This document shows positions 52,307 through 59,905 of a DNA stretch of 64,000 bases, in pieces. The notes beneath the pieces are model-generated. The model was not told the origin of the DNA, searched no databases, and was given only the letters and a program-made list of their open reading frames with translations. Positions within the stretch are counted from its first letter, which is position 1, and every line of letters starts with the position of its first letter. This DNA comes from Streptomyces inusitatus (GTDB lineage Bacteria; Actinomycetota; Actinomycetes; Streptomycetales; Streptomycetaceae): contig NZ_BMWG01000016.1 in assembly GCF_014651115.1 (NCBI RefSeq), forward strand, positions 51,468 to 115,467. Reading direction: 5' to 3'. The translations under genes and the position numbers were made by a program.

Positions 52307-52972
52307 ATGCCCGAGCTGGTGTTCTTCTCCGGAACCATGGACTGCGGAAAGAGCACCCTCGCTCTTCAGATCGAGCACAACCGCTCCGCGCGCGGCCTCC
52401 AGGGCATCATCTTCACCCGGGACGACCGCGCGGGCGAGGGCAAGCTGTCCTCCCGGCTCGGGCTCGTCACCAACGCGGTCGAGGCCGGTGAGGGCTTCGA
52501 CCTCTACGGGCATCTGGTCGACCGTCTCTCCCAGGGCGGGCGCTGCGACTACGTCATCGCCGACGAGGCGCAGTTCCTCGCCCCCGAGCAGATCGACCAA
52601 CTGGCCCGCGTCGTGGACGATCTCGAACTGGACGTCTTCGCCTTCGGCATCACCACCGACTTCCGCTCCAAGCTCTTCCCCGGCTCCCAGCGGCTGGTGG
52701 AACTCGCCGACCGCATCGAGGTGCTCCAGGTCGAGGCTCTCTGCTGGTGCGGCGCCCGCGCCACCCACAACGCCCGTACGGTCGGCGGAGTGATGGTGGT
52801 CGAAGGCGCCCAGGTCGTGGTGGGCGATGTCGACGCGGGGGACCAGATCGGCTACGAGGTGCTCTGCCGGCGTCACCACCGCAGGCGGACGACCGCCGCC
52901 AGCGCCCGGGCGGCGGTCCTGTCCCCGGACGTCCTGCCGGTGGACGACCGGGGTACGGCCGTACGCCACTGA
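52307..52972 (+). CDS. tdk: Thymidine kinase, type II
   Basis: A 221-residue salvage kinase making dTMP from thymidine. Walker A is GTMDCGKST near residue 8. The DEAQF motif near 86 holds the catalytic acid. The zinc ribbon is in CWCGARATHN and the later CRRHH, and the lasso segment (TVGGVMVVEGAQVVVG) is present. The extra C-terminal 20 residues are common in Streptomyces. Confidence 0.95.
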   Translation: MPELVFFSGTMDCGKSTLALQIEHNRSARGLQGIIFTRDDRAGEGKLSSRLGLVTNAVEAGEGFDLYGHLVDRLSQGGRCDYVIADEAQFLAPEQIDQLARVVDDLELDVFAFGITTDFRSKLFPGSQRLVELADRIEVLQVEALCWCGARATHNARTVGGVMVVEGAQVVVGDVDAGDQIGYEVLCRRHHRRRTTAASARAAVLSPDVLPVDDRGTAVRH

Positions 52973-53002
52973 GCCCTTGAGCGGTACGCCGGACGCCGGA
53001 CC

Positions 53003-53048
53003 CAGTACGTCCCCGGTGTCCGGTGTACCGGTGTCCGGGAACGTACTG
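53003..53048. terminator. Bidirectional terminator tdk / glyoxalase-fold gene
   Basis: CAGTACGT (53003-53010) with ACGTACTG (53041-53048), then one mismatch and CCCGG with CCGGG, form a 13-bp stem; the loop itself contains a further GC palindrome. Confidence 0.65.
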
Positions 53049-53083
53049 CGTACGGGCCGCCCCGCGCGATCACTTCCGGTCGG

Positions 53084-53854
53084 TCACCGGTGCGAGCGCA
53101 CGATCGTGAAGACCGCTCCCTCCGGATCCGCCACCGTCGCGCTCCGCCCCCGGGGGCCGTCCGACGGGGGCGTCAGGACCTCCCCGCCCAGCTCGGTCAC
53201 CCGGCGCGCCGCCCGGTCGGCGTCCTCGACCTCGAAGGAGGTCAGCCAGTGCGCACCGGCCTGGCTGTGCAGTTTCCGGCCGACGCCCCGCAGTTCGGCC
53301 ACCGGGCGTCCGTTCAGCCGCAGGGTCGTGAGATCGGGGCCGGCCGGGTCGACCGGGTCGGTCTCGCAGCCGAAGACGGTCTCGTAGAACTTGCTCACGG
53401 CCGAGGTGTCGGCCGTCCGCAGCTCGTGCCAGACCGGGGTGCCGTGGGTGCCGCGGACGGCGGTGCCCGCGTGGGCGGCGGGCTGCCAGAGGCCGAAGAC
53501 GGCGCCCGCCGGGTCGGTCACGATCGCCATCCGGCCGGCGTCGCCCGCGTCCAGCGGGCCGACGCCGACGGTGCCGCCGCTGCACCGGATCGTCTCGGCG
53601 GTGGCGTCCGCGTCGTCGGTCGCCAGATAGGGCGTCCACGCGATGGACAGATGCCGGTCGGCGGGCAATCGCCCCAGTCCGGCGACCTCCTTGCCGTCGA
53701 GCAGCGCGCGGACATATGGGCCGAGCTGTCGCGGCCCTGGACAGAACTCCCAGCCGAACAGCTCGCCGTAGAACATCTGCGTCGCGTCAAGACCGTGCAC
53801 CATCAAACTCACCCAGCAGGGTGTGCCGGGCGTGTGCCGAGTCGCCTCGGTCAT
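53084..53854 (-). CDS. VOC-family protein with two glyoxalase-like domains
   Basis: A 256-residue tandem of two vicinal-oxygen-chelate modules: PCWVSLMVHGLDATQMFYGELFGWEF (12-37) and PVWHELRTADTSAVSKFYETVFGCE (138-162), each ending in a DPAGAVFGLW or DPEGAVFTI strand. In Streptomyces such proteins are often hydroxylase-like or resistance proteins, but few have known substrates. The ATG at 53854 is nine bases from GAGGAG. Confidence 0.85.
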   Translation of the reverse strand: MTEATRHTPGTPCWVSLMVHGLDATQMFYGELFGWEFCPGPRQLGPYVRALLDGKEVAGLGRLPADRHLSIAWTPYLATDDADATAETIRCSGGTVGVGPLDAGDAGRMAIVTDPAGAVFGLWQPAAHAGTAVRGTHGTPVWHELRTADTSAVSKFYETVFGCETDPVDPAGPDLTTLRLNGRPVAELRGVGRKLHSQAGAHWLTSFEVEDADRAARRVTELGGEVLTPPSDGPRGRSATVADPEGAVFTIVRSHR

Positions 53855-54088
53855 CGTCACTCTCTCCTCGGACCATCGTGGTGGCCGTACCGGGGGGACG
53901 GAGCGCGTGCCCTTGGGAGGCCGTGCGCCCCGTGTGAATGCTTCCATGCGCCCGGCGTTCCACGCGCCCCGGCCGCGCCGTAATTGGCGGGTTCCCACGG
54001 GCCGAAGCCCGTTTCCGGGGGGTGAATCCGGTTCCGGCCCCCTCCCGGATCCGTGCCGACGGCCCTGCCGGGCGGCGGGGCGTGCGCG

Positions 54089-54094
54089 AGGATG
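54089..54094 (+). promoter_or_regulatory. -10-like element GAGGAT before the rhodanese gene
   Basis: GAGGAT ends six bases before the ATG at 54101, as at other leaderless starts in this window, though its first two bases deviate from TANNNT. Confidence 0.35.
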
Positions 54095-54100
54095 GGCCTC

Positions 54101-54946
54101 ATGACCTCCTTGAGCGGCCATGGGCCGATCATCACCGCGGCCGGGCTGGCCGAAGCGCTCGCCGGGCCCCGCCCGCCCGTCCTCCTCGACATCCGCTACC
54201 GGCTCGGCGGCCCGCACGGTCGGCCCGAGTACGACGCCGGTCATATCCCCGGGGCCGTCTTCGTCGACCTGGACGCGGAGTTGGCGGCCCCGCCGGGGGA
54301 CGGCGGCCGTCATCCGCTCCCGGATCCGGCGGTGTTCGGCGCGGCGATGCGGCGGGCCGGGGTGTCGGCGGACTCCTCCGTCGTCGTCTACGACGGGTCC
54401 CAGGGCTGGGCGGCGGCGCGGGCCTGGTGGCTGCTGCGGTGGGCGGGACACCGTGAGGTACGGGTGCTGGACGGAGGTCTCGCGGAGTGGACCGGGCCGC
54501 TGGAGACGGCGAGCCCCGATCCGGCGGAGGGCGATTTCACGCCCGAGCCCGGCGCGCTGCCGCTGCTCGGCGCGGACGGGGCGGCGGAGCTGGCCCGTTC
54601 GGGGCTGCTGCTGGACGCGCGGGCGGGGGAGCGGTACCGGGGCGAGGTCGAGCCGATCGACGCGGTGGCCGGGCACATTCCGGGTGCGGTCTCCGCGCCC
54701 ACCGGGGAGAACCTCGACGAGCGGGGGCGGTTCCTGCCCGCGGCGCGGCTCGCCGAGAGGTTCGCGGGGCTGGGCGCGCGCCCCGGCGGCGAGGTCGGGG
54801 TGTACTGCGGTTCGGGGGTCTCCGCCGCCCAGCAGGCGGTGGCGCTGGAGCTGGCGGGGTTTGTGCCGGTGCTGTACGCGGGGTCCTGGTCGGAGTGGTC
54901 GAGGGACGCGGCGAGGCCGGTGGCGACCGGGGCCGAGCGAGGCTGA
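54101..54946 (+). CDS. Sulfurtransferase, tandem rhodanese domains
   Basis: A 281-residue thiosulfate or 3-mercaptopyruvate sulfurtransferase with two rhodanese domains (1-135 inactive, 150-278 active). The catalytic Cys sits in VYCGSGVSAAQQ near 245. The first domain has LDIRYRLGGPHGRPEYDAGHIPGAVFVDLD. The CGSGVS loop resembles mercaptopyruvate enzymes. It is the last clearly intact housekeeping gene before the decayed siderophore cluster. Confidence 0.9.
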   Translation: MTSLSGHGPIITAAGLAEALAGPRPPVLLDIRYRLGGPHGRPEYDAGHIPGAVFVDLDAELAAPPGDGGRHPLPDPAVFGAAMRRAGVSADSSVVVYDGSQGWAAARAWWLLRWAGHREVRVLDGGLAEWTGPLETASPDPAEGDFTPEPGALPLLGADGAAELARSGLLLDARAGERYRGEVEPIDAVAGHIPGAVSAPTGENLDERGRFLPAARLAERFAGLGARPGGEVGVYCGSGVSAAQQAVALELAGFVPVLYAGSWSEWSRDAARPVATGAERG

Positions 54947-54980
54947 GGCCGCGCCCCGGGATCCATCGGGCAGGCTCCGG

Positions 54981-55018
54981 CCCCGGACCGCCGTCGTCCC
55001 GTTGGCGGCGGTCCGGGG
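54981..55018 (+). terminator. Terminator of the rhodanese gene
   Basis: CCCCGGACCGCCG and CGGCGGTCCGGGG form a perfect 13-bp stem with a 12-base loop, followed by CTTT. Confidence 0.75.
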
Positions 55019-55103
55019 CTTTCGCACGCCTGAAGCAGGTGAGGGGACAAAGGAGTTGAGGGTGTGTCAAGAGGCGGGGCGTTGCCAGCCCCTCAAGGGT
55101 GAG

Positions 55104-55122
55104 TTAGGTTAGCCTTGCCTAA
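55104..55122 (+). promoter_or_regulatory. Iron box (DmdR/IdeR operator) of the NRPS remnant
   Basis: TTAGGTTAGCCTTGCCTAA is a near-perfect 19-bp DmdR/IdeR operator (consensus TTAGGTTAGGCTAACCTAA), differing mainly near the centre. It lies 88 bases before the truncated salicylate synthase start and predicts iron repression. Confidence 0.9.
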
Positions 55123-55127
55123 GTCCC

Positions 55128-55160
55128 CCGGTCGGGGTGGGGTGTGCTCACCCCGACCGG
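55128..55160 (+). other. Leader hairpin after the iron box
   Basis: CCGGTCGGGGTG (55128-55139) and CACCCCGACCGG (55149-55160) form a perfect 12-bp stem between the iron box and the first gene. It could be an attenuator, or just an mRNA-stabilising hairpin. Confidence 0.55.
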
Positions 55161-55209
55161 ACCGTGCCGGATGGACACGACCACACGACCAGTGGAGTGC
55201 CGTATCACG

Positions 55210-55617
55210 ATGACCGTACTCACCGGGTACCACCGCGAGACCCTCCCCACCGGCGGACTGGCGCGAAGGGAACCGGCCTCGTACATGCTCTACGAGCGCG
55301 CGGGCGAAGGGGCCGCGGAGCCGCTCGGGGACCAACCGCTCCAACGGGTCCACGAGTTGTCGGGGGAAATCGGCATCGCCGAATGGCGGGCCCACGGCTG
55401 GGCCGCGTTCGAACCGGGGTGTCCGCCGCATCCGATCGTCTCCGAACGGGAGGCCGGGTTCCAGCGGGACGGCCGCACCTGGCTCGGGGCCGGGGCCGGG
55501 GCCGGAGCCGGAATCGTGGAGAACTCCCTGTTCGAGAGGGAGTTCGAGGAGACCTGCGAGAAGCCGCGCGGCGTCAGCCGCTTCCCGGTGCCCGGGACCG
55601 AGGGCGAGGAACGATGA
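55210..55617 (+). pseudogene. Salicylate synthase remnant (internally deleted)
   Basis: An intact frame of 135 residues that keeps only the two ends of a salicylate synthase (MbtI/Irp9 family, usually about 450 residues). YMLYERAGE, then QPLQRVHELSGEIGIAEWRAHGWAAFE matches the N-terminal region. After a short junction, FQRDGRTWLGAGAGAG and EREFEETCEKPRGVSRFPVP match the extreme C-terminus. The chorismate-binding core between them is gone, so salicylate cannot be made. The ATG follows a GGAG site, and the stop overlaps the next start (ATGA), so the operon form survives. Confidence 0.75.
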
Positions 55618-57026
55618 CCGCCCCGGATACCCCGGATACCCCGGATACCCCGGATACCCTGGTCGCCCGCTTCGAGGCGGCGGCCCGCCGGGACCCCTCG
55701 GCCGTCGCGGTCGTCGCCGACGGCGAACGGCTCACCTACGGAGCGCTGGAGCGCCGCGCCGACCGTCTCGCCCGACGGCTCATCGCGGCGGGCGCGGGCC
55801 CGGAACGCCTGGTCGGCGTCGCGCTGCCCCACTCCGCCGCACTCGTCGTCGCCCTGCTCGCGGTGCTGAAGTCGGGCGCGGCCTGCCTCCCCGTCGACCC
55901 CGGTCACCCGCCCGGGAGGATCGCGTACGTCCTGGGCGACGCCCGGCCCGCCGTACTCCTCGCCGAGTCCGACCCGACGGGCCCGCGCTCCGCCGCCGAG
56001 CAGGCCGGAATCCGCTGGATGGACCCCGGCGCGGAGACCGAAGCCCCGGACGCCGACGACGCCGGGCCGGTCACCGATGGGGAGCGCGTCGCGCCCCTGC
56101 TCCCGGGCCACCCCGCGTACGTCGTCTACACCTCGGGCTCCACGGGCGCGCCCAAGGGCGTCGTCGTCCCGCACTCCGCCGTCACCGCGCTCTTCGACGC
56201 GGTGGGACCGCGCTACCGCTTCGGCCCCGAGGGCATCTGGAGCTTCTTCCACTCCTTCGCCTTCGACTTCTCCGTCTGGGAGATCTGGGGACCGCTCACC
56301 AGCGGAGGCCGCACGGTCGTCGTCCCCGCCGGGGCGCCCCGGTCCGCCGGGGACTTCCTCGATCTCCTCGCGGCCGAGGGCGTCACCCCGTCCGCGTTCC
56401 TCCGGCTCGCCGGCGCCGCCGAAGGGCACCCCCCGACCGCGCTGCGGCTGGTGGTCCTCGGCGGTGAGGCGCTGGACGTGTCCCGGCTCGCCGAGTGGTA
56501 CGAACGGCACCCGGAGGGACCGCCGCTGGTCAATAGGTACGGGACCGCCGAGACGACCGTGCATGTCACCGGCCGTCCGCTCGACCCGGCCCGGGCGGCG
56601 GCCGGAGAGAGCCCCGTCGGCGAGGGCCTGCCGGGCTCCGCCGTGCGACTGCTCGGCCCGGACCTGTCCGCGGTGCCCGACGGCGAGACCGGGGAGCTGT
56701 ACGTCAGCGGCCCCCAGGTCGCCCGGGGCTATCTCGGCCGCCCCGCGCTCACCGCCGCCCGCTTCGTGGCCGACCCGGCGGGGGGCGGACAGCGCCTCTA
56801 CCGCACGGGCGACCTCGCCCGCGGAACCGCCGGGGGGCTCGACTTCGTGGGCCGCGCCGACGACCAGGTCAGGATCCGGGGCTTCCGGATCGAGCTGGGC
56901 GAGGTGGAGTCCGTCGCCGCACGGCTGCGAGCCGAACTGATCCGCCGCCGGACGGCCGCCGCCGCGTCCGCCACACCCGTACCCGAACCCGTACCCGTAC
57001 CGACCGAAGGGCACATACACCGATGA
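55614..57026 (+). CDS. Stand-alone NRPS adenylation domain, truncated
   Basis: A 470-residue adenylation domain that would activate an amino acid for siderophore assembly. Motifs A1 (LTYGALERRADRL), A2 (LKSGAACLPVD), A3 (YTSGSTGAPKG near 172), A4 (FDFSVWEIW), A5 (NRYGTAETTVH), A6 (GELYVSGPQVARGYL), A7 (YRTGDLARG) and A8 (GFRIELGEVES) are present. The small C-terminal lobe with A9 and the catalytic-Lys motif A10 is missing, replaced by a Pro/Val/Glu-type tail. A Pro-Asp-Thr repeat of four copies opens the chain, encoded by a 9-bp tandem repeat. Activity is doubtful. Confidence 0.8.
   Translation: MTAPDTPDTPDTPDTLVARFEAAARRDPSAVAVVADGERLTYGALERRADRLARRLIAAGAGPERLVGVALPHSAALVVALLAVLKSGAACLPVDPGHPPGRIAYVLGDARPAVLLAESDPTGPRSAAEQAGIRWMDPGAETEAPDADDAGPVTDGERVAPLLPGHPAYVVYTSGSTGAPKGVVVPHSAVTALFDAVGPRYRFGPEGIWSFFHSFAFDFSVWEIWGPLTSGGRTVVVPAGAPRSAGDFLDLLAAEGVTPSAFLRLAGAAEGHPPTALRLVVLGGEALDVSRLAEWYERHPEGPPLVNRYGTAETTVHVTGRPLDPARAAAGESPVGEGLPGSAVRLLGPDLSAVPDGETGELYVSGPQVARGYLGRPALTAARFVADPAGGGQRLYRTGDLARGTAGGLDFVGRADDQVRIRGFRIELGEVESVAARLRAELIRRRTAAAASATPVPEPVPVPTEGHIHR
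55622..55660. repeat. 9-bp tandem repeat, four copies
   Basis: Four near-identical CCCGGATAC units encode a Pro-Asp-Thr repeat at the start of the adenylation protein. Such repeats slip easily, so strain variation is expected. Confidence 0.8.
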
Positions 57027-59113
57027 CCGCGCTGTACGCGACCGTGGACGAGCTGCGCGAGACCGTCGCGGTCCTGCTGGAGGAGGAGCCCGCAGGGCTG
57101 GCCGACGAGGCCAACCTGTTCGAGGCGGGCCTCGACTCCATCCTGCTGATGAGGCTGGTCACGCGGTGGCGCAAGGCCGGTGCCGACGTCGACTTCGCCG
57201 GTCTCGCGGGCCGGCCCACCGTCGGCGAGTGGTACGGACTCCTGGAGGAGGGAGCGGCCGAGCCGGAGCCCTCGGCCCCCCTTCTCGCACCTCCGGCCGG
57301 CGAGGACTTCCCGCTCGCCCCGATGCAGCACGCCTACTGGGCGGGCCGCTCCACCGACCACTGCCTCGGCGGGGTCGCGGCCCATCTCTACGCCGAGTTC
57401 GACGGCGGCGGCCTGGAGGCCGCCCCCTTGCAGACGGCGCTCGACGCGCTCGTCGTACGGCACGAGACACTGCGCTCACGGGTCACCCCCGACGGCCGCC
57501 AGACCGTGCTGCCCGCCGCCCCCGCGCTGCTGACCGTGCACGATCTGCGCGAGGTCCCGCAGGGCCGGATCGACGTCCGGCTGACCTCCATCCGCGACGC
57601 GCTCTCCCACCAGCTCCTGGACATCGAGAGCGGACAGACCTTCTCCGCCGCGCTCACCCTGCTCCCCGAGGGCCGCACCCGCTTCCATCTGGACGTGGAC
57701 ATGGTGGCCGCCGACGCGGTCAGCTACCGCATCCTGCTCGCCGACCTCGCCGCGCTCTACACCGCGCCCGACGGCACCGGCCTGCCGCGGACCGGCTTCA
57801 CCCACCGCCAGTACCTCGCCGGACGCGAGGCCGGCCGGGGCGCGGCCCGCGAGCGCGCAGCCGCCCACTGGCGCGAGCGCGTCCCGGAGCTGCCCGGCGC
57901 GCCGGAACTGCCCCTCGTGCTGCCCCGGCGCGGCCGGCAGCCCCGGCCGCGGGTCGCCCGACGCCACTTCGGCCTTCCCGCCGAGCGGGCGGCGCGGCTC
58001 GCGGCCGAGGCCCGAAAGCGCGGGCTCACCCCGGCGATGGCGGTGGCGTCGGCCTTCGCCGAGGTCGTCGGCCACTGGAGCGCCACCCAGAGCTTCCTGC
58101 TCAATGTGCCGCTCTTCGACCGGCTGCCGCTGCACCCCGGCGTCGAGCACATCGCCGGGGACTTCAGCGGCTCCGTGCTGCTGGAGATCGACCTCGGCGA
58201 GCGGCTGCCCTTCACCGAGCGGGTACGCCGGACCCAGGAGCGGATGCACGCCGACGCCTCCCACGCCGACCACGGCGGGGTCGACGTGCTGCGCGACCTC
58301 ACCCACCGCGACGGCCGGCGGACCCTGGCCCCGGTCGTCTTCACCAGCGCCCTCAATCTGGGCGATCTCTTCGCCCCCGAGGTGCGGGCCCGCTTCGGCG
58401 AGCCGGTCTGGATCGTCTCCCAGAGCCCCCAGGTCCTGCTCGACGCCCAGCTCGCCGAACTCGACGGCGGACTCCTGGTCGACTGGGACACCCGCGAAGA
58501 GGCGTTCCCGCCCGGCGTGCTCGACTCGATGTTCGACGCGTTCGAGAAGCTGGTGTACCGGATCGCCGCCGGGGGCGCGGTCTGGGACGAGCCGGTGGAG
58601 ATGCCCCGGCCCGGCAAGCGCCTCCACGACGGCCGCGCCGTACGCGTGGTCGACGCCCACGGCCGGGACCGCCCCGACCATGTCCCCGGAGCGCTCCTGG
58701 CGCCCGACGGCTCCGGCTGGACCCCGACCGGGGAGCTCGCCCGCGCCCTGCCCGGCGGAACCGTCGAACTGCTCGCCGGCCCCGGCGAACACCTCACCTC
58801 CGGCGGAGTCCTTGTCGGGGCGCGGGAGGTCGAGCAGGCGCTGCTCGGCGACGACCGGGTCACCGGCGCGACCGCCGCGGTGCTCGACGGCGAGAGCGGA
58901 CCGGCCTTCGGCGCGGTCGTCGCCGCGACCGCCCCCGCCGCCGACATCCTCCGCGAGCTGCGGCTCCGCGTCCCCGGCCGGCTCGTGCCCCGGCGGCTGA
59001 CCGCCGTGCCCGCACTGCCCGTCACCGAAGCAGGCGCGCCCGACACCGCCGCCGTACGCGCGCTGCTCGCCAGGCCCGCCGAGCCCGAGTCCGGGGCCGG
59101 GGACCGCCGGTGA
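57023..59113 (+). CDS. NRPS carrier-cyclization protein (MbtB/PchE-like) with shrunken adenylation domain
   Basis: A 696-residue protein. Residues 1-80 are an aryl carrier protein with the phosphopantetheine Ser39 in LFEAGLDSILL. Residues 95-520 are a heterocyclization (Cy) domain with an intact signature DMVAADAVS (Asp226, Asp231, Ser234). From about 530 to 690 only pieces of an adenylation domain remain: RAVRVVDAHGRDRPDHVPG, TGELARALPGGTVELL (an A7 trace), GGVLVGAREVEQAL (an A8 trace) and LPVTEAGAPDTAAVRALL (an A10 trace). A1-A5 and the downstream carrier are gone. It once made a phenyl-oxazoline or thiazoline. Confidence 0.82.
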   Translation: MTALYATVDELRETVAVLLEEEPAGLADEANLFEAGLDSILLMRLVTRWRKAGADVDFAGLAGRPTVGEWYGLLEEGAAEPEPSAPLLAPPAGEDFPLAPMQHAYWAGRSTDHCLGGVAAHLYAEFDGGGLEAAPLQTALDALVVRHETLRSRVTPDGRQTVLPAAPALLTVHDLREVPQGRIDVRLTSIRDALSHQLLDIESGQTFSAALTLLPEGRTRFHLDVDMVAADAVSYRILLADLAALYTAPDGTGLPRTGFTHRQYLAGREAGRGAARERAAAHWRERVPELPGAPELPLVLPRRGRQPRPRVARRHFGLPAERAARLAAEARKRGLTPAMAVASAFAEVVGHWSATQSFLLNVPLFDRLPLHPGVEHIAGDFSGSVLLEIDLGERLPFTERVRRTQERMHADASHADHGGVDVLRDLTHRDGRRTLAPVVFTSALNLGDLFAPEVRARFGEPVWIVSQSPQVLLDAQLAELDGGLLVDWDTREEAFPPGVLDSMFDAFEKLVYRIAAGGAVWDEPVEMPRPGKRLHDGRAVRVVDAHGRDRPDHVPGALLAPDGSGWTPTGELARALPGGTVELLAGPGEHLTSGGVLVGAREVEQALLGDDRVTGATAAVLDGESGPAFGAVVAATAPAADILRELRLRVPGRLVPRRLTAVPALPVTEAGAPDTAAVRALLARPAEPESGAGDRR

Positions 59114-59358
59114 GCATCGACGGATTCACCCCCTGGCCCGACGAACTCTTCCTGCGTTACCGCGCCGGGACCACCCCGGACGCCCCCCGGGGCGGCGAGA
59201 ACGTCGCGGCGGGCGAGCCGGAGGAACATCCGCTCACCCACCCGGCGATCGCCGAGGTGTGCGTCCTCGCCCTCCCGGAGGAGACCCTCGGCGAAGAGGT
59301 CCGCACGGTCGTCGTGCTCGCCCCGTACGCCGAGCGGGCCCCCGGGCCAAGGAGCTGA
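59110..59358 (+). pseudogene. Salicyl-AMP ligase remnant (internally deleted and frameshifted)
   Basis: An 82-residue fragment of a DhbE/MbtA-type aryl-AMP ligase (normally about 540 residues). Its head (MSIDGFTPWPDELFLRYRAG) and a piece of the C-terminal lobe (GGENVAAGEPEEHPLTHPAIAEVCVLALPEETLGEEVRTVVVLAP) are joined directly, losing about 400 residues including the ATP site. Further C-terminal sequence continues in another frame (KELKRQPAARGL from about 59349), so a 1-base frameshift follows. The GTG overlaps the preceding stop. Confidence 0.8.
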
Positions 59359-59905
59359 AGCGCCAGCCGGCGGCCCGTGGGCTCCGGACAGGGGCGGCGG
59401 CAACCCCTGTCCCGTGCTGGAGTTCACCGCCGCCGACGGGGGCGAACCGGACGGACAGGCGCTGATCCGCCGCCGGGCGGCCCGGGAGCCCTTCGGCGTC
59501 CTCTCGGCCGAACCGGAACGCGGATACCGCGGAGAGCCCGCGGGACCGACCCTCCGCACCCCCGCGGTGGAGTGCGCCGCCCCGGCGAGCGCGGCGGCCG
59601 ACCGCGCGGACATTCCCGAGGTGGGGGCCCCGTCCGAGGGCGGTGGCGAGAGCCTGTACCGTCAGCGCGAAGCGCGGCGGAATCCGCGCCACCGAGGGCA
59701 GCTCGTGGAACGCGGTGGGGTCCGTCAGCGGCGCGCCGCCCGGTCTCGCCCGTCCCTCGGGCCCGCTCGTCTCCCGGGCTCGCTCGTCACGGCCGCCGCA
59801 CCAGGGCATGACGAATGCCGTCCGCGCAACTCTCCCTCAAGCCAGCTCGATTGGGGTTTAGGTTAGCCTACCCTTATCATTAGTTGACTTATTGGGGAGT
59901 TGGTC
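59359..59905. other. Decayed tail of the NRPS cluster and SIP promoter
   Basis: The 547 bases begin with frameshifted ligase sequence (AKELKRQPAARGL), followed around 59414-59480 by VLEFTAADGGEPDGQALIRRRAAR in a third frame, which may be a corrupted ligase C-terminus. The next 350 bases show no protein I recognise in any frame. The iron box for the reductase closes the region. Confidence 0.5.
59858..59876 (+). promoter_or_regulatory. Iron box of the siderophore-interacting protein gene
   Basis: TTAGGTTAGCCTACCCTTA keeps the left half and core of the DmdR/IdeR operator, with three mismatches to a perfect palindrome. It lies 30 bases before the ribosome-site-start region, in promoter position, so the reductase should be repressed by iron. 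Confidence 0.85.

Noticed and set aside
54053..54100. A longer rhodanese start at 54053 or 54092
   Set aside because: Added residues do not fit the family, and the -10-like element points to 54101.
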